Assembly (NCBI GenBank): GCA_016165875.1
Contig: JABBOT010000002.1
Coordinates: 30,865,642-30,929,641 of the forward strand
Reading direction: 5' to 3'
Length of the DNA stretch: 64,000 nt
From: Acanthopleura granulata
Taxonomy: Eukaryota > Mollusca > Polyplacophora > Chitonida > Chitonidae
A program made the translations under genes and the position numbers. Of this stretch, positions 12,201-24,699 are shown in pieces; position 1 is the first letter of the stretch, and every line of letters begins with the position of its first letter. A model generated the notes under the pieces. That model was not told the origin of the DNA and did no database searches. It saw only the letters and a program-made list of their open reading frames with translations.

Positions 12201-12744
12201 ATCGCCATTTTGTCGGAAAATTTGTCAGAAATTTGCTGAAACATGTGCACTTTTCGGCTCAAATGATACTTGTGCTAAAGTACATCGCGTAAATATCTAC
12301 ATGCCTACCACCTGACAAATATATATTTTCCTTTCTGAACCTGAATCATGTTTTATAGTATTTTTGAAATATCGCTGGCTTTGATACCACTATGACCGCC
12401 ACAAATGAATAAGGAGTTCGTATCCGTCTATCGCCATTTGTCTCTAATCTTTCCCTGGAATATTTTCCAGTAACTTGCTGAATGAGTTTATGAAACACTT
12501 CTGATCCCTTCCATCAAATGAACTTTGACTCCTTCCATCAAATGAACTGTACAGTAGAGGCTAAAAAGGTTAAATCCACACATCAGGAAATCTGTATACT
12601 AATATATAATTTTTCTTTTCGCACCGTAAAACGTTAGCTAGGGTAACCCAAACTTTCTAGTAATTATATCCCTCGGAAAATATATTTTCTCAATGTAGAT
12701 GGGTGAAGGTCGACTGTAAGAGAACGGCCGTAAGAGATAAACGA

Positions 12745-13105
12745 AGTGGAATTGTACGATTAAGAGATTTATCATGATTAGGCGCAAAATTTCTATGGAT
12801 TAGGCGCAGCCGCATGTTAGGCACAATTGTACAATTAGACGACCACAATCTCAGCCGGATGAATTTATAGAAACAAGTAGTCCCAAAAGTTTCCATTAAA
12901 AGACTTTACACGGTTACACGCAATGTTTTATATTATTGCGTGCTGCAAGCCTACATACAGATAAACTATTGGTCTCTTTACCCAGATTGTATAAATAAGC
13001 ACAGTGAAGTTGAACGATTAACAGATTGATCATAATTAGGCCCAAAATTCCTATGAATGAGACACAATTAGGCGCAACTGTACGATTAGGCGACCAACTT
13101 TACAA
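12745..13105. repeat. Diverged direct-repeat pair with GATTAGGCG motifs
   Basis: Segments at about 12750-12845 and 13010-13105 align: both read ACGATTAA-AGATTxATCATxATTAGGC, then AAAATTxCTATG, and end CAATTAG-CGACCA. The motif ATTAGGCG or a near variant recurs several times in each. Noncoding; origin unknown. Confidence 0.65.
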
Positions 13106-15089
13106 GATGTATACACATGTACTTCGTCATACACACGTGACTGAGGAATACCATATACCCCCCACGCGTACAAGTGGACTGGTCTACAACCCTATGTGTT
13201 TCAAATTTTAATTGATCGTAGGTTATATTGTACCGTTCGACTGCACGGAAAGGTGCTAAGGTAGCCTCAGCTTGTCATCTCCAGCTGTGAAAGCTTACAG
13301 GTGAGTAGATATCACCATAGTGATCAGCCCTTCGTTACATATCTGTTACATTCGATGACATACAGACATGACGATAACTGAACCATTCACGGTAGACGAG
13401 TAGTGTAACTGCCATAATCGTGAACCATTTGTTGCAAGGCTGGAGCTGTTAGTGTTGGCGGAGTGGGTGAGGCAGGACCGGTTGTAGCGGGAAATTCTGA
13501 ACTGGTCGGACTATGCCGGCACGAGGCCTACTCCGTAATTGGGCAATGACTTGTTATCCCAGCGACACTCGGCCCATATATCAGGTCTATCTCCCGATCT
13601 CTGGTTGCGCGTGAATCGAGACACGTAGTCGCATAACATCCGATAAATCAGTTTAACAAGCGGTGAACTGCTCGAAGATTGAAAGCTGTGTATCTTGTTT
13701 ATCATTGTGTACAACACCCTTACACATATTCTCGAGTGATACTCTTGTCACACTAACTCCTGCCCTTGTGGACAATGTTACCTGTCCCAATTAATGACCC
13801 AATGACAAATGACCAAGCATAGAACCGCTTTCATTGTAGCCCTATAAACAGAAACTCATTCAGACTTAAACATTCGAAATTTCGAAGAAATCCACCTCTA
13901 CGATTAACCATTATGATGAATTTTATGCCGTTCTTACAACGAAATCTGAAATGTCTTTGAAAGGTAAATAGAAGATTGTACATGCAGTAACAATCACGTC
14001 TACAGTCATATAACCGCCTGTCAGCCATCACCAAGTACATAACCATGACCTATGTTTCGCAATCCTCCAACCTGAAGGCGTAAAAGTGTGATGGAAGATG
14101 TCCTTAACGTGTTATGAAATCCTAAAGAGTTGTAAAATTGTTTCCCCATGGTTGAGAAGGGAAAGAATCTTTATAAAACCTTTGTTCAGTTAGGCGTTTG
14201 TAAGCCATGCGTTGTGACCAGTCTGGATTTTTACAACCTCCACCTTAATTGTAAGGCATTTTAAAACCTTTTGAATTGAATTTGTAAAGAATTTTTAAAA
14301 AATTCAAATTGATCAAGCTTTAAATCTGATTTTAAAAACATTAAAAACGATTTCTAAGGCTTTGAAATTCATTTTTAACGCTTTACATTTCGGCCCACAC
14401 ACGATGTTCAAAATTAACGGGACACGGAAAACGGGGTATATCGTATACGGAAGTTTTTAAGTAAGGGCATATAAACAGTCTTCGCGTTGTAAAAAAATAG
14501 CATCACGAGAGTGTAAATGTGGAGAGTAAATGAACTCCTGGAAACACATGGGGCAAACACATGTTGGGGGGGGGGACTAAGTAGAAGGATAATACTAAAT
14601 AGCCACGCCCCCTGGAAACTGGTGTACGTGTAGTTACCCACGTACATGTTTGAGGCACCTGTTCACCAATGCCTGTATCAATCAATTGATGAAGACATTA
14701 GGTCAAACTGACCTGATGAGAGGCCGGTTGAATGTCTGCACGCAGCTTACGCAGAATAAGCACTTGGTTTATTCGCTTGGAACAAGAGTTTCTGCATTTG
14801 TAGCAGGTAAGACTTTGTGGTGCTTCCGATCTAGTCAGCCTGAAAGTCTGTCAGTATCAGTAGCGGTAGTTATCCTTTACGAACATTTCAATATGCCTGG
14901 TGTATGACGTATTGGAAGACGAGGCTATGGCTAACCTAAGCTGAAGTTCAGGTGTGGCAAATTTATTCAAGCATGACCATAGCAGTTGCATTAACGTAGG
15001 GAGTGCCGTCCCCACTGTCAGCCAAATCAGCACTGACTCTGTATGCTTTATAGCGATAAAACCCGATTCTAGACGAACAACGATTGCAT

Positions 15090-15150
15090 AGTTGATTGAC
15101 TGGTGATCGACGCTGTGGTAGGGAATATTTCACTTATGCGACGTTAACTG
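15090..15150 (-). repeat. Decayed SINE tail fragment
   Basis: TTGATTGACTGGTGATCGACGC followed by GGAATATTTCACTTATGCGACG resembles the tail of the main SINE with a gap. It is short and degenerate. Confidence 0.45.
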
Positions 15151-15699
15151 CGCAGGGCCATGTGTGGTGGAAAGCGTAGTGTATGAAGTAGGCCCTTAAA
15201 CCACGGAACTTTTACCAGTAACTGACGAATTTTCAACATATGTGATTGAGGCACAGATTTCAAACAAGCAACAAGCTAATGTTTGTGCTATGCAAGACCA
15301 CCTGAAGGGCCACGCGAGCTCTGTCGGCCTCTTATTGGAACCAAGGCCATGCATAGAACAATGGATACCACCGGAAATCCGGAAGTTCCCCGCATGGCCC
15401 ATGCAAACCTCGACCAACTCTGTTCACGCGAATGAACACACTGACTAGACCCAAGCCAGCAATTCGCAAGTCGTTCATTATAGCACTTCTTTACACCTGT
15501 GCCTTGGTGATCAACTAATTTAGAATTAACTAATTGTGTTCTAAGGTATTTGACTTTCCTGCTCGAACGGCTAAAATTTCACCGACAGTCATACATACAC
15601 ACCCAAAGCAGGCCAATATAACGTTGATAAAGGAAACACCCTAATTTTGCGTATTTGGTATGGCATTTGATTTATATTATACACGTGTTATGACACAGG

Positions 15700-15860
15700 C
15701 AATGTGTGCAAAATTTGAAGGGTATTGTGCATTTTATCATGAAAGCATGAAACTTGGCACAATTGTAGGTGATGTCCTTTTGGAGATTTTTAAATGTGGA
15801 GCCATCGCCAAAATGACCTTTTTTTTTACCCTGGCGGCCATTTTGTTTCCGCCATTGTAC
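15700..15860 (+). repeat. Third dispersed repeat, plus-oriented copy
   Basis: GTGCATTTTATCATGAAAGCATGAAACTTGGC and, further on, CGGCCATTTTGTTTCCGCC reappear in reverse complement at about 18035-18165 with similar spacing. The open frames here on both strands are a by-product of the repeat, not a recognised gene. Confidence 0.6.
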
Positions 15861-16954
15861 AGAAACGTATTTTGCCTCATTAACACTGTACGTGGACGAG
15901 TTTTTATGACAAGTATAGACTCTGCTGCCATGTTTTGATGGTTCAGTTATAGTATGATGCCATTTAGAACACCAGATACATGTAATACTCTGTACCACAC
16001 AAATTAAGGCCGCTGTTATAGGAAAGCCGTTAAATTAGATTTATTTGTAACCTTACTACGGGATTACCAAATACCTGAATGTCAATGTCTGTTTTCCAGG
16101 GTAAGTTAACAAATGTAGAAAGCGTGGGCCATGTTAATTCAGTCCAAATTGCTTCAACAGTTGCTGGTAAATACACAGAAGAAACCATTTACAGTTTAGT
16201 TGTTGCAGTATAACATTTACTGTCCACGGCCCAATGGAAGAGCGAATTCCCATCAAAGCACAGTTAGAGAAACACCACGGTCATCCACGTAGGACTGTCA
16301 TCCTGTAGAATGGATTTTCCAGCCGGCTAGGCTGTGCATATCGTATGTCGGATGAATATCACTCCATTCTTGGGAAAAATGAGTTAGCATCACCATCGAA
16401 AAACACAAATCTGCCCAGTAAATCCCTATGATAGTCTGATTCGTTCTGATGGACTGATAGACCACAATCCTGGCTGAAGATGACCTTCAGGGTCATTCTG
16501 TGGAATGGGAATCTGTCTGATCCTAGCGCCCCGGATGACGAAAGAATATGACCGATACAGTGGGTAACTATCTGTCCTAAGCTTTCATGTCACACAGGAC
16601 CAGAGTATTAGCTCAGAACCGTACATTATACCACACCGTCATTAAATCTGAAAAAGAAAAGCGTCACTCTTCCCAAAGTGTCTGACAAAATATAACTGCA
16701 CCAAGGAAAGACTAATTAAAGGCAGAAAATTCAGCTCAAAGTAAAATTTCCATGAAGCAACAATTGGTAAGAGCCTGCAATGCTAATATTGTACGTCATG
16801 CAACGGATGTAGTTTGGAAGGCAGTACAAGAAGTTAATCCAGATGTCCTCATTCCGACCTCTATTCCGTTGCCAAAAAGATACAGTGGAAATTGCCTGCT
16901 TACTACAGTGACGATCATCATTCTTGGAGAGCTGCACATTGAAAATGAATCAAT

Positions 16955-17265
16955 GAATGCTCAGGTTTTTACTTCGTACTTAACAATTTTTCTGTCATAT
17001 GAGGACGAGGAGTCCTTAGAACACATACATGTACAGAATCTTCTTTTGGCAGGGTGAGCCCATGCCGCCAAAGTGCTGCCGCCACTGGCACATCACGCCG
17101 AAGACACCAGACATGCATGAGACACCACCCATTATACAGACACCGACCAGTTCTATTTTCTTGCTTTAACCTCTCAGCGCTGAGCGCCATGTGAGGCAGC
17201 AACAAGTACTATTTTTAAGGTCTGATGGTCCGACAAGGAACTGATCCCGGATCTCCCGAACTCGA
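16955..17265 (-). repeat. Second dispersed repeat family, copy 3
   Basis: Matches copies at 8480 and 46455: tail-like TTTACTTCGTACTTAACAAT, GGCAGGGTGAGCCCATGCCG, GCCGAAGACACCAGACA, GAGGCAGCAACAAGTACTAT, and GATCCCGGATCTCCCGAACTCG at the end. The sequence beyond, at 17266-17400, has a partly open frame that I do not recognise. Confidence 0.72.
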
Positions 17266-18034
17266 CACTGAAAAAGCCCGTCTACAAGTCATTGCTGATT
17301 GGTTACAGGATACCAGTTGGACAGAAGACCTGGTTCAAGACAAAGTACATGTCGCTTCTCCAGTGCCCACTGGCTGCAGAACCTGACAGAAGAACTTTTG
17401 CCACCTCGACCTGTGATAAAAATGTTGTTGCAGCGAGGTGACTGAACTCATCACCTCGTGTTGATGCCCTGCTGTCCCACTACCAGACCGCCTCGCTTCG
17501 CTGCCTTGTCCTCCTCCCCTCTTAGCTACCTATTACAAAGGTTCCTGGTTGGTTTCCATAGTGGACCTCTTGCTGACATTGTTACATACCACCTGCACCA
17601 AACAAGGGCATCAAATGACTGTTTAAGCGTATATAAAGCGATTCATAGTTGTAGAAGCGACTAAGCTGTCTGATACGTTTAAAGCCTGGTGTGCTGCAAG
17701 ACACCTCCCAGTTTCTGTACTCACTCGCGGCCCTCTCCACTAGATATTCGGCCTGCTCCAGCAGATTACGAAGAAATATAGTAAGAGCACGTGTATCCAC
17801 TGTTTTCTGCACTCAAACAAAAGACAAGTATCTACTTACTACTTGTCGCGTCTGTACATAACGAACGCAGTGAAACTGAGGTGGTTGGGGGGGGGGGGCA
17901 TCTTGGGTTACATCTCAGATAATAGTGCACTGATAAAGTGTGTCAATGCACACCAGAACCATCAAAACAGTGGTAACATTCTCATTTGTCCTAGTTTCCT
18001 TTATCCCAAAGATATGAAATAAAATGTTTTTTTC

Positions 18035-18165
18035 GGCAGTGGCGGAAACAAAATGGCCGCCGGGGCCAACAGAGTGCATATTCACCCTGGCTCTATATCT
18101 GTAAACTACAGAAGCACCTAATGTATCATTCTGCCAAGTTTCATTCTTTTATGATTAAATGCACA
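18035..18165 (-). repeat. Third dispersed repeat, minus-oriented copy
   Basis: GGCGGAAACAAAATGGCCGCC and GCCAAGTTTCATTCTTTTATGATTAAATGCAC are the reverse complement of parts of 15700-15860. Lies just upstream of TMEM45-like gene C. Confidence 0.6.
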
Positions 18166-18397
18166 ATTTTTAAACACATCGCGATATTGTTGTTATACAT
18201 AATACAACACACATACGTTCACAAGTCAAGCAGAATATGAAACATATTTTCTGGATAGCCGAGGTTATACCGAGTATTAATCTGGTATGATAAGATTCTA
18301 CCGAGTCCTCGTCTTAATATTTTTTGTAGATAACGGGTCCCTACGGTTAGTTTATTTTTCACTTTACCCCTTACAGGTTCTGTTTCCTGTGCGGATC

Positions 18398-19276
18398 ATG
18401 GGCTCATTCGGGGGTCACGCCTTACCAGGTAGCTTCTTCATCATGTATGCCTTTTTCATAAGTATCTGTGCCTGCCTCAAGTTTCAGCAAAGCTCATGGA
18501 GAGGCACACGCTTCAAGTCTTTTGCTTCATTCTACTTCCCTTACGGAAAACTTCAGCGTTGGCCTGTGGAAGCTGTGTTTAAAGTCTTGCTGACTACCAT
18601 TGCTTTGGCCATTGAGATCTATACAGGATGTGTGAATGGACAGTTTGTATATATGGGAAACGCTCAACATGCCACAATGTTTGCGTTTTTCGGCTTTAAT
18701 GGTGTCATTGATCTGTTACAACATTTCAAGGCCCCTCTTCCACCCAACACAGAGTATGTAACACTTGCCATGGCGTTCATGGTCGAGGGACTTCTGTTCA
18801 AGTTCCATCTTCATGGCCGCTCTCAACTGGACGTTCTCGTCCACACACTGATGTTGTATGTGGTGTACGCCTGCGTCATCTCTGTGATCGTAGAGATGAG
18901 ATATCGGCATTCCATCTTGTCGCCACTGGCACGGGCCTACTTTATACTTATTCAGGGCACTTGGTTTTGGCAAATTGCTTTTATACTGTACAATCCGTCA
19001 CCCAATGCAGTACCATGGAAAGCTGATGACCACAAGGAACTGACTCTGGTAACACTGCTGTTTGCGTGGCACGCTCTGGCTGACTTCATTATCCTACTGG
19101 TCACAACTGTAAGCATCCATATCTGCTGTCATCGGCGAAATGGAATGGCAGAAAACGATGTCGGCTTGAAAAGGCTACTGCATTCAGGAAGTAATGGTCA
19201 AGCTGATGTGCGCTTACATAGTGACAGTGAAAGTGATCTGGAATTTGATCAAACCGCCCGGGGCGTAAACAGATAA
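18398..19276 (+). CDS. TMEM45-like (DUF716) multipass membrane protein, copy C (mosaic paralogue)
   Basis: A 292-residue member of the same family as copies A and B, with every DUF716 landmark present. The first 116 residues differ from copy A at about 37 positions. From residue about 117 to the C-terminus only a handful of changes occur (for example DFV to DFI, CHRG to CHRR, QAAV to QADV). Near-identity even runs past the stop into GATAAAAGACGCATAGTATAT. The ATG chosen begins MGSFGGHALPGS, matching the paralogues. An upstream in-frame ATG at 18287 is disfavoured because TTACAG at 18371-18376 looks like a 5'-UTR splice acceptor and the added residues do not resemble the family. Single coding exon. 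Confidence 0.92.
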   Translation: MGSFGGHALPGSFFIMYAFFISICACLKFQQSSWRGTRFKSFASFYFPYGKLQRWPVEAVFKVLLTTIALAIEIYTGCVNGQFVYMGNAQHATMFAFFGFNGVIDLLQHFKAPLPPNTEYVTLAMAFMVEGLLFKFHLHGRSQLDVLVHTLMLYVVYACVISVIVEMRYRHSILSPLARAYFILIQGTWFWQIAFILYNPSPNAVPWKADDHKELTLVTLLFAWHALADFIILLVTTVSIHICCHRRNGMAENDVGLKRLLHSGSNGQADVRLHSDSESDLEFDQTARGVNR

Positions 19277-19397
19277 AAGACGCATAGTATATATGTACAC
19301 TTCTAATGCGCATGATAAACGCTTACGTACATTACGTTGCTAGAGTTTGCTGTTTTTAGCCTTGTATATATTGTGTACGTTTATTTGATTTTATATA

Positions 19398-19615
19398 TTT
19401 AATTGATTGGTGTTTTACGCCGTACGAAAGAATATTTCCGGGGAAACCGGGGAATAGCCCGGGGGAAAGCCACGACCATCCGCCGGTTGCTGGCAGGCCT
19501 TCCCACGTACGGCCGGAGAGGAAGACAGCATGAGCTGGTCTTGAACTCACACCGAGCGCATTGGTGGGAGGCTTCTGGGTCATTGCTCTGCGCTAGCGCG
19601 CTAACCGACTGAGCC
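19398..19615 (-). repeat. tRNA-derived SINE with internal deletion
   Basis: Runs from TTAATTGATTGGTGTTTTACG to GCGCTAACCGACTGAGCC on the plus strand. About 35 bases normally between GAATATTTC and GGAAACCGGG are missing. A C-run follows at the head end. It lies about 120 bp after the stop codon of TMEM45-like gene C and may fall in its 3' UTR. Confidence 0.85.
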
Positions 19616-22600
19616 CCCCCCCCACCGTTCAATTGAAGAAAAATGTCAAATGATTCAAAATAATTAACACTGATACAAGTCAGATGTATTGTACTATGCA
19701 TAATATTGAAACATATTTTCTGATGTACAGTTGGTAACTGACGAATATTTATGGGATATATTGTACACTGGAATTTAAGGATTGTAAACATTGCTTGAAA
19801 TGAAAAGATTTCTGCGAATGTGATATAAGCTAGATCTAATCGGGTAACTGCATAAGAGTACAAGCGATTCGTGAAAAGTGATAAGGTTTACTCCCAAGCG
19901 GGCATCCTGAGTTCGTCAGTTGCTGTCGATCCATCTCTCTTTTCAAAATTGTAGTCAAGTTTGTTGCGATGTCATCACTGTGTATTCTCAGCATTTGTGG
20001 GAGTCATTCAGATACATTGGTAGTTAGTAATGTTTATCGTTAGAACTGCCATTATTTGTCGCAAGTTATCAAGATAATATACGTATGTTTTAAAGCGAGC
20101 TATCTCAGCCATGTTATTGATGACTATATAGTTTCTCCCAGCATCAAAAGATGCAACGTTGCAAGGAAATACTACGATAAACAATGGCGCAAGGCCGCAT
20201 GGTCGCAAAAAGTCGCATGTATCACTTTTCAGTACTCACTGGAGGCAAAACCTACCTGGTTTGCTACCCTGGTCGGAGAGCGACAACTGCTGCTAGCTGT
20301 TCCCATGAATAGCCTCTGGGCGATCCACTCATGTATGGGAGAGACACTTTACAATGAAAGGCGAATAAGATGAAAGACCAATAAGGAGTCGTGAATGTAT
20401 AATGATACAGTTTTAGTTGGTTTTCAGTTTTGCTTACATATGAATTCTCTCTCTATATATATATATCGATTTCATTTCGGTTCCGTATATTTATGGAGAT
20501 TTTTTACATAATAAGACATTGTCTCGCACCTTTTTGGGACCAAGTGGGAGTGTTGTCGTTTTATCAGGGGTAATTGTCAATAATTGTACACGGCGTTCGT
20601 GATAGGCCCACTTTGGACTATGGTGTGTGTAATATGCTCACGCAGACGCCGGGTGTATGTGACCCGCCTGTCCCTTCTTCCTAATTCTTGCCCGGCCTGC
20701 AGTTCTACATGTGGATGTGGATCTGAATTCTTGTATTTAGGTCTATGGTGAGGGATCATATGTCGCACAATACCGTCGCCGGCGTGGGCATTTGCCATAG
20801 TAACCAGGTAGCTACATTTTCTGTAACCACTATGCAGTTAAGTATGTTGTTTTGCATGTGCAGTTTTAATTTATAATTCGTAGGTGCACTTTCAGCGGAT
20901 GACATGGTAAGAAGATCGACCCCCCCCCCCCAACTTCCCTCCACCACTGTATCAAGTCTGAGAATCAAAGTATTTTTTCCCCAAATTGTTTTATGTATAG
21001 CTTTCAGTTTGATATTGGTATGTATGCATCCAGGACATATGAGAGTCCATTGGAATTTGAGAGGCAGCAGTGGAATTTAAATTGAGTAAAAACTCTGTCT
21101 TTGTTTTGGCCTATATTGAGTTCACCCGAGCCCTTGTTAACGTTAGCGTTTTAAGCGATATTTGATGTTATATTGGATTCTTTTATCCTCCTGTAACATG
21201 TTTATATTCCTTTAGTTTTCTTACTGTAGGTATTTAGGTGTGACGAAAAATCCTGTCTAAGTAGTTAAAGATGCTCCGCTGTAGACGCATGCGCCAAACA
21301 AATCCAAACAGCCTAATATCATTTACTGCTTCCTTTCTAGGATTATATTCAAATGGATCCAATCTTCATAACATATAAGCGCTAGGCCGAAGTCTTGTCG
21401 ATTAAGTTTGTATGATACCGTAAAAAGGGATTATATTGTGCATTAACGTCATTAAAGGCGCTTATTGGCGCTTATACTGCTCTGTTTTGCAATCCAAACT
21501 CACCAATCCGAATGAGAGCAAACGGCCACGCTGGGGATAGGCCTATTATTATAAGCATAAGGATTGTGTGTAGACAGTTCTGAATCATGCAACTCATTCC
21601 TAATTTGACGGCTGTTCTCATTGGGTGTAAAACAAGGTGCAAAGAGACTGTAAATCTCCGTGAAAGAACAAAATGTTTTCTCTATTCTCCGTGGATCAAT
21701 GGTTAGTTATATCGTCATAAATTTTGGCAATAAATCTGTCTGTCTTCATTCCTGGAAGGATGATTTGAGGACCAATTTATATCCCGCTTTCACAATGCGA
21801 TAACAGTTTCAAACGTAGCACTTGATCCATTCTTTTTCATCGACTTCTGTGTAAACAGAGTTAAGACACTACTGCTTTTGAAATCGCATTATTTATTAGA
21901 GATAATATGTCTTATACATGTACAGTATATTGTGAATAACACACTTGCATAAATGACCATTGCGATAAATTTGCCATATACACGTCCTCAAACATCCATC
22001 TTTTTCCTTTTTTTCCCATCAAAGCCCATATATATATATACATACATATATACACAATTTGTCTCGTACCGTTGGTGCATGTTTAATAGGTGTCAATCAG
22101 GCTACCTGTTTAATTTCGTGTTTACTCCGTGGCACGGTGGTGACGGTAGATCTTCTCCGTACATGGGTTGTGTGCAAAGTGTCTTGTGAAATGACTTACG
22201 AGACAACGATAGGGTCTAATATATTTTACTGATTAAATACAAAATCTGTCCACAGCCCTGTATCCATATTATGTATAGACTGCTGTTGACGTATATGAAA
22301 GAGATTTTTAGAAAGCTATTTACAGTGTAGGAGTATTATAGAGTTTATGTGTGAATCAGTAAGTACCGTGATTGTTATCGCTTAGTTTGATCACACTATA
22401 CTGTTGAGGTATTATTATTGTTATGTTTTTTTTACAAACGTAAGTATTTATATATTTTAGGTAACTACAATGTTAATCCATTTGTTATTCCCCTGTGATT
22501 TCCTCTCCTCTGGAATGCGGTGATCTTGCATGTCAAAGTGAGAGTTTTTGTCCCTTAATAACTTGATATCTTAACAAAAATTGCATATTGTAGTGTGTAT

Positions 22601-23986
22601 AAACAGCTGCTGCTGTGCTGTGCAACATTCTACTGTGTCAAGTGTGTCTTATGCAGCATATCTGTCTACAAAGCTTCGTACAAATGTATATTCGAAGCAG
22701 CAGCTTCTCGTATCATCAGAAGTTATTGGCTCAGTCACTCTGTATACCCTCATGCATTAAATTCATTTAATAGTTTGTTGGGCGTTTTGTTTTTTGTTGG
22801 TCTCTGGTGTTTTATAACGTTGAAATGCCCTGACCCTCTGCAGGCCTTCTAGTGTCTCAGATATTACCAATATATATTTTTAAAATTTTCCGATATTTTC
22901 TATTTTTAGTCTCAAACCTATTTTTATATTTTGAGTTTTTGGGAGTACCTGGCTTTTTTTTTTTCTTTTTTTTTTCGGGCACTTCAGCAGGATGACCTTG
23001 TCTGCCATTTCTGTTAAGTAACATCGCATCTTAAAGTGTGACGACAAACAAGGTGATCCCAGCTGAAATGTCCCTCGTGCTCTGCTGACCACACAAAATC
23101 TGTCAGCTGCAAAAGGACTAAAATTTTGGAAAATACAGAAAATGGAAAAGCATAGGGCATATAGGAAATATAGGAGACCCGATGGCCTGGGTCTACATAT
23201 CGTGTCTTTTTCACAAGCCGGAGAAATGTAGTTACATGATTGGGGTTTAATGCCATACCAAAGAATGCTATACTCATACGAGTGGGCAAATTTATGGGTG
23301 TGTGAAATCCTATACCAGGAAAAGTGTACATATTTACAGATGTCGTCTTTATCGGGAGGATTTCGAAGTCCTAATACCTTTTAAAAATCTGGGTAACTAT
23401 CGTGTGTGGAAACTCTAGGAATTGTGGCAATTTTTGAAGTGAAGAAGACATTCCCCGTAGTCCACTATGGCTGAAATGACTATATTATGATGGATTAGTG
23501 AATCTAAATTGTCAAGTGATTTTCAATAATTTTTTTCTTCTGGTATGAAGAACAGAATAGAACAAGAAATACCAGCTGAGTGTAGATCTAAATACAACGA
23601 CTGGTATCTAAATGAGGCATATTTACCATACTCTTTAAACGTGTGGTACAGTTAATATATTCATCACACGTGTGGTATGACCCCATTTTTCAAGTTTCCG
23701 GCGTGTGTCGCGAGTCGTGTGTCAGGGGACCAGTTTTATTACACGATGTTAAATGTTACAATGATATGTATGTACATTTCTGGATATCTTACATGTGACA
23801 AACTCACATTATTGATGCTACATTCGCCTTAGAGTACAAGATCTATTGTATCGTAATGGCTGGTTAGCCCCGGGCAATACACTCTACTGCCATACATGTT
23901 TTTCATGCCTCATGTAGAATCATTGTTATCAGGATTTAGTATCCCGTTTGCATTACATATTCAACATTATCATTCGTTTAATGCTT

Positions 23987-24297
23987 TATATCGGCTCGTC
24001 AGCTGCCCAGCCTTCGTATAGCTTACAAAGTATTATATCGGCTCGTCAACCATCAGGCCTTGATATGGCTCACGTCGTATCATATCGGCTCGTCAGCCGC
24101 CCAGCCTTTGTATGACTCACGTCGTATTATATCGGCTCGTCAGCCGCCGGTGCCTGATATGGCTCGCAACGTACTATATCAGCTCATCAGCCGCCCTGCC
24201 TTCGCATAGCTGACAATGTAATATATCGGTTTGTCAGCTGCCTAGACCTTATACGTCTCGCTACCAATTATATCAACTGGTCAGCCGCCATATGCCT
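23987..24297. repeat. Minisatellite, 47-bp period, about 6.6 units
   Basis: TATATCGGCTCGTCAG or a variant starts at 23987, 24034, 24081, 24128, 24175, 24222 and 24269, exactly 47 bp apart each time. Each unit has TATATCGGCTCGTCAGCCGCC, then a more variable GCCTTxxTATGGCTCAC. Period is strictly conserved despite substitutions, so variation is by point change with no length change. Confidence 0.93.
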
Positions 24298-24699
24298 TAT
24301 TTACATTTACATGTATTGCTACGCCACCCTAGCTGTAACATCTGAGATTGCTTTCCAAAACATTATTATTTACAGCTCTGCCATAATACCTCCATTATCA
24401 AAATGTATTTTCAGTTAAAAACACACACACATAAAATAGTTATAATGTCACGTTTTATGCACACAAATTGAAAATGGGCATACAAAAGGCGTTTCACCTG
24501 GCTCGGATCACGGACGAGATTGAACTCGTTCTACCGCTCTCTGCCTTTACACAAGCTCCCAGACACCAAACCTCGTGCCAACACCTCCACCCAAGCTCCC
24601 CCCACCCCACAGACTCACACTTCTCCGATCCCGTTAACTTCGTGCCCTGGAGAAATTAATTTGCCTTTTTATTCGCCATGGTCAAACAAAGGAAGTTCC

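Larger units (their letters stand above)
7508..18375. other. Spacer between TMEM45-like genes B and C; repeats, no recognised gene
   Basis: About 10.9 kb without a coding sequence I can support. It contains SINE copies and fragments, two or more copies of a second dispersed repeat, a diverged pair of 90-bp direct repeats near 12.7 and 13.0 kb, A/T-rich low-complexity sequence at 14.25-14.4 kb, and homopolymer runs such as the G tract at about 17886. Frames of 60-108 codons occur on both strands, as expected by chance at this composition. Confidence 0.6.

Noticed and set aside
18287..18397. In-frame N-terminal extension of TMEM45-like copy C
   Set aside because: A likely splice acceptor at 18371-18376 lies inside it, and the family starts at MGSFGGHALPGS in all copies.
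23987..24297. CRISPR-like array
   Set aside because: Eukaryotic context, and the unit is a continuous 47-bp tandem with point changes throughout, not identical repeats separated by unique spacers.
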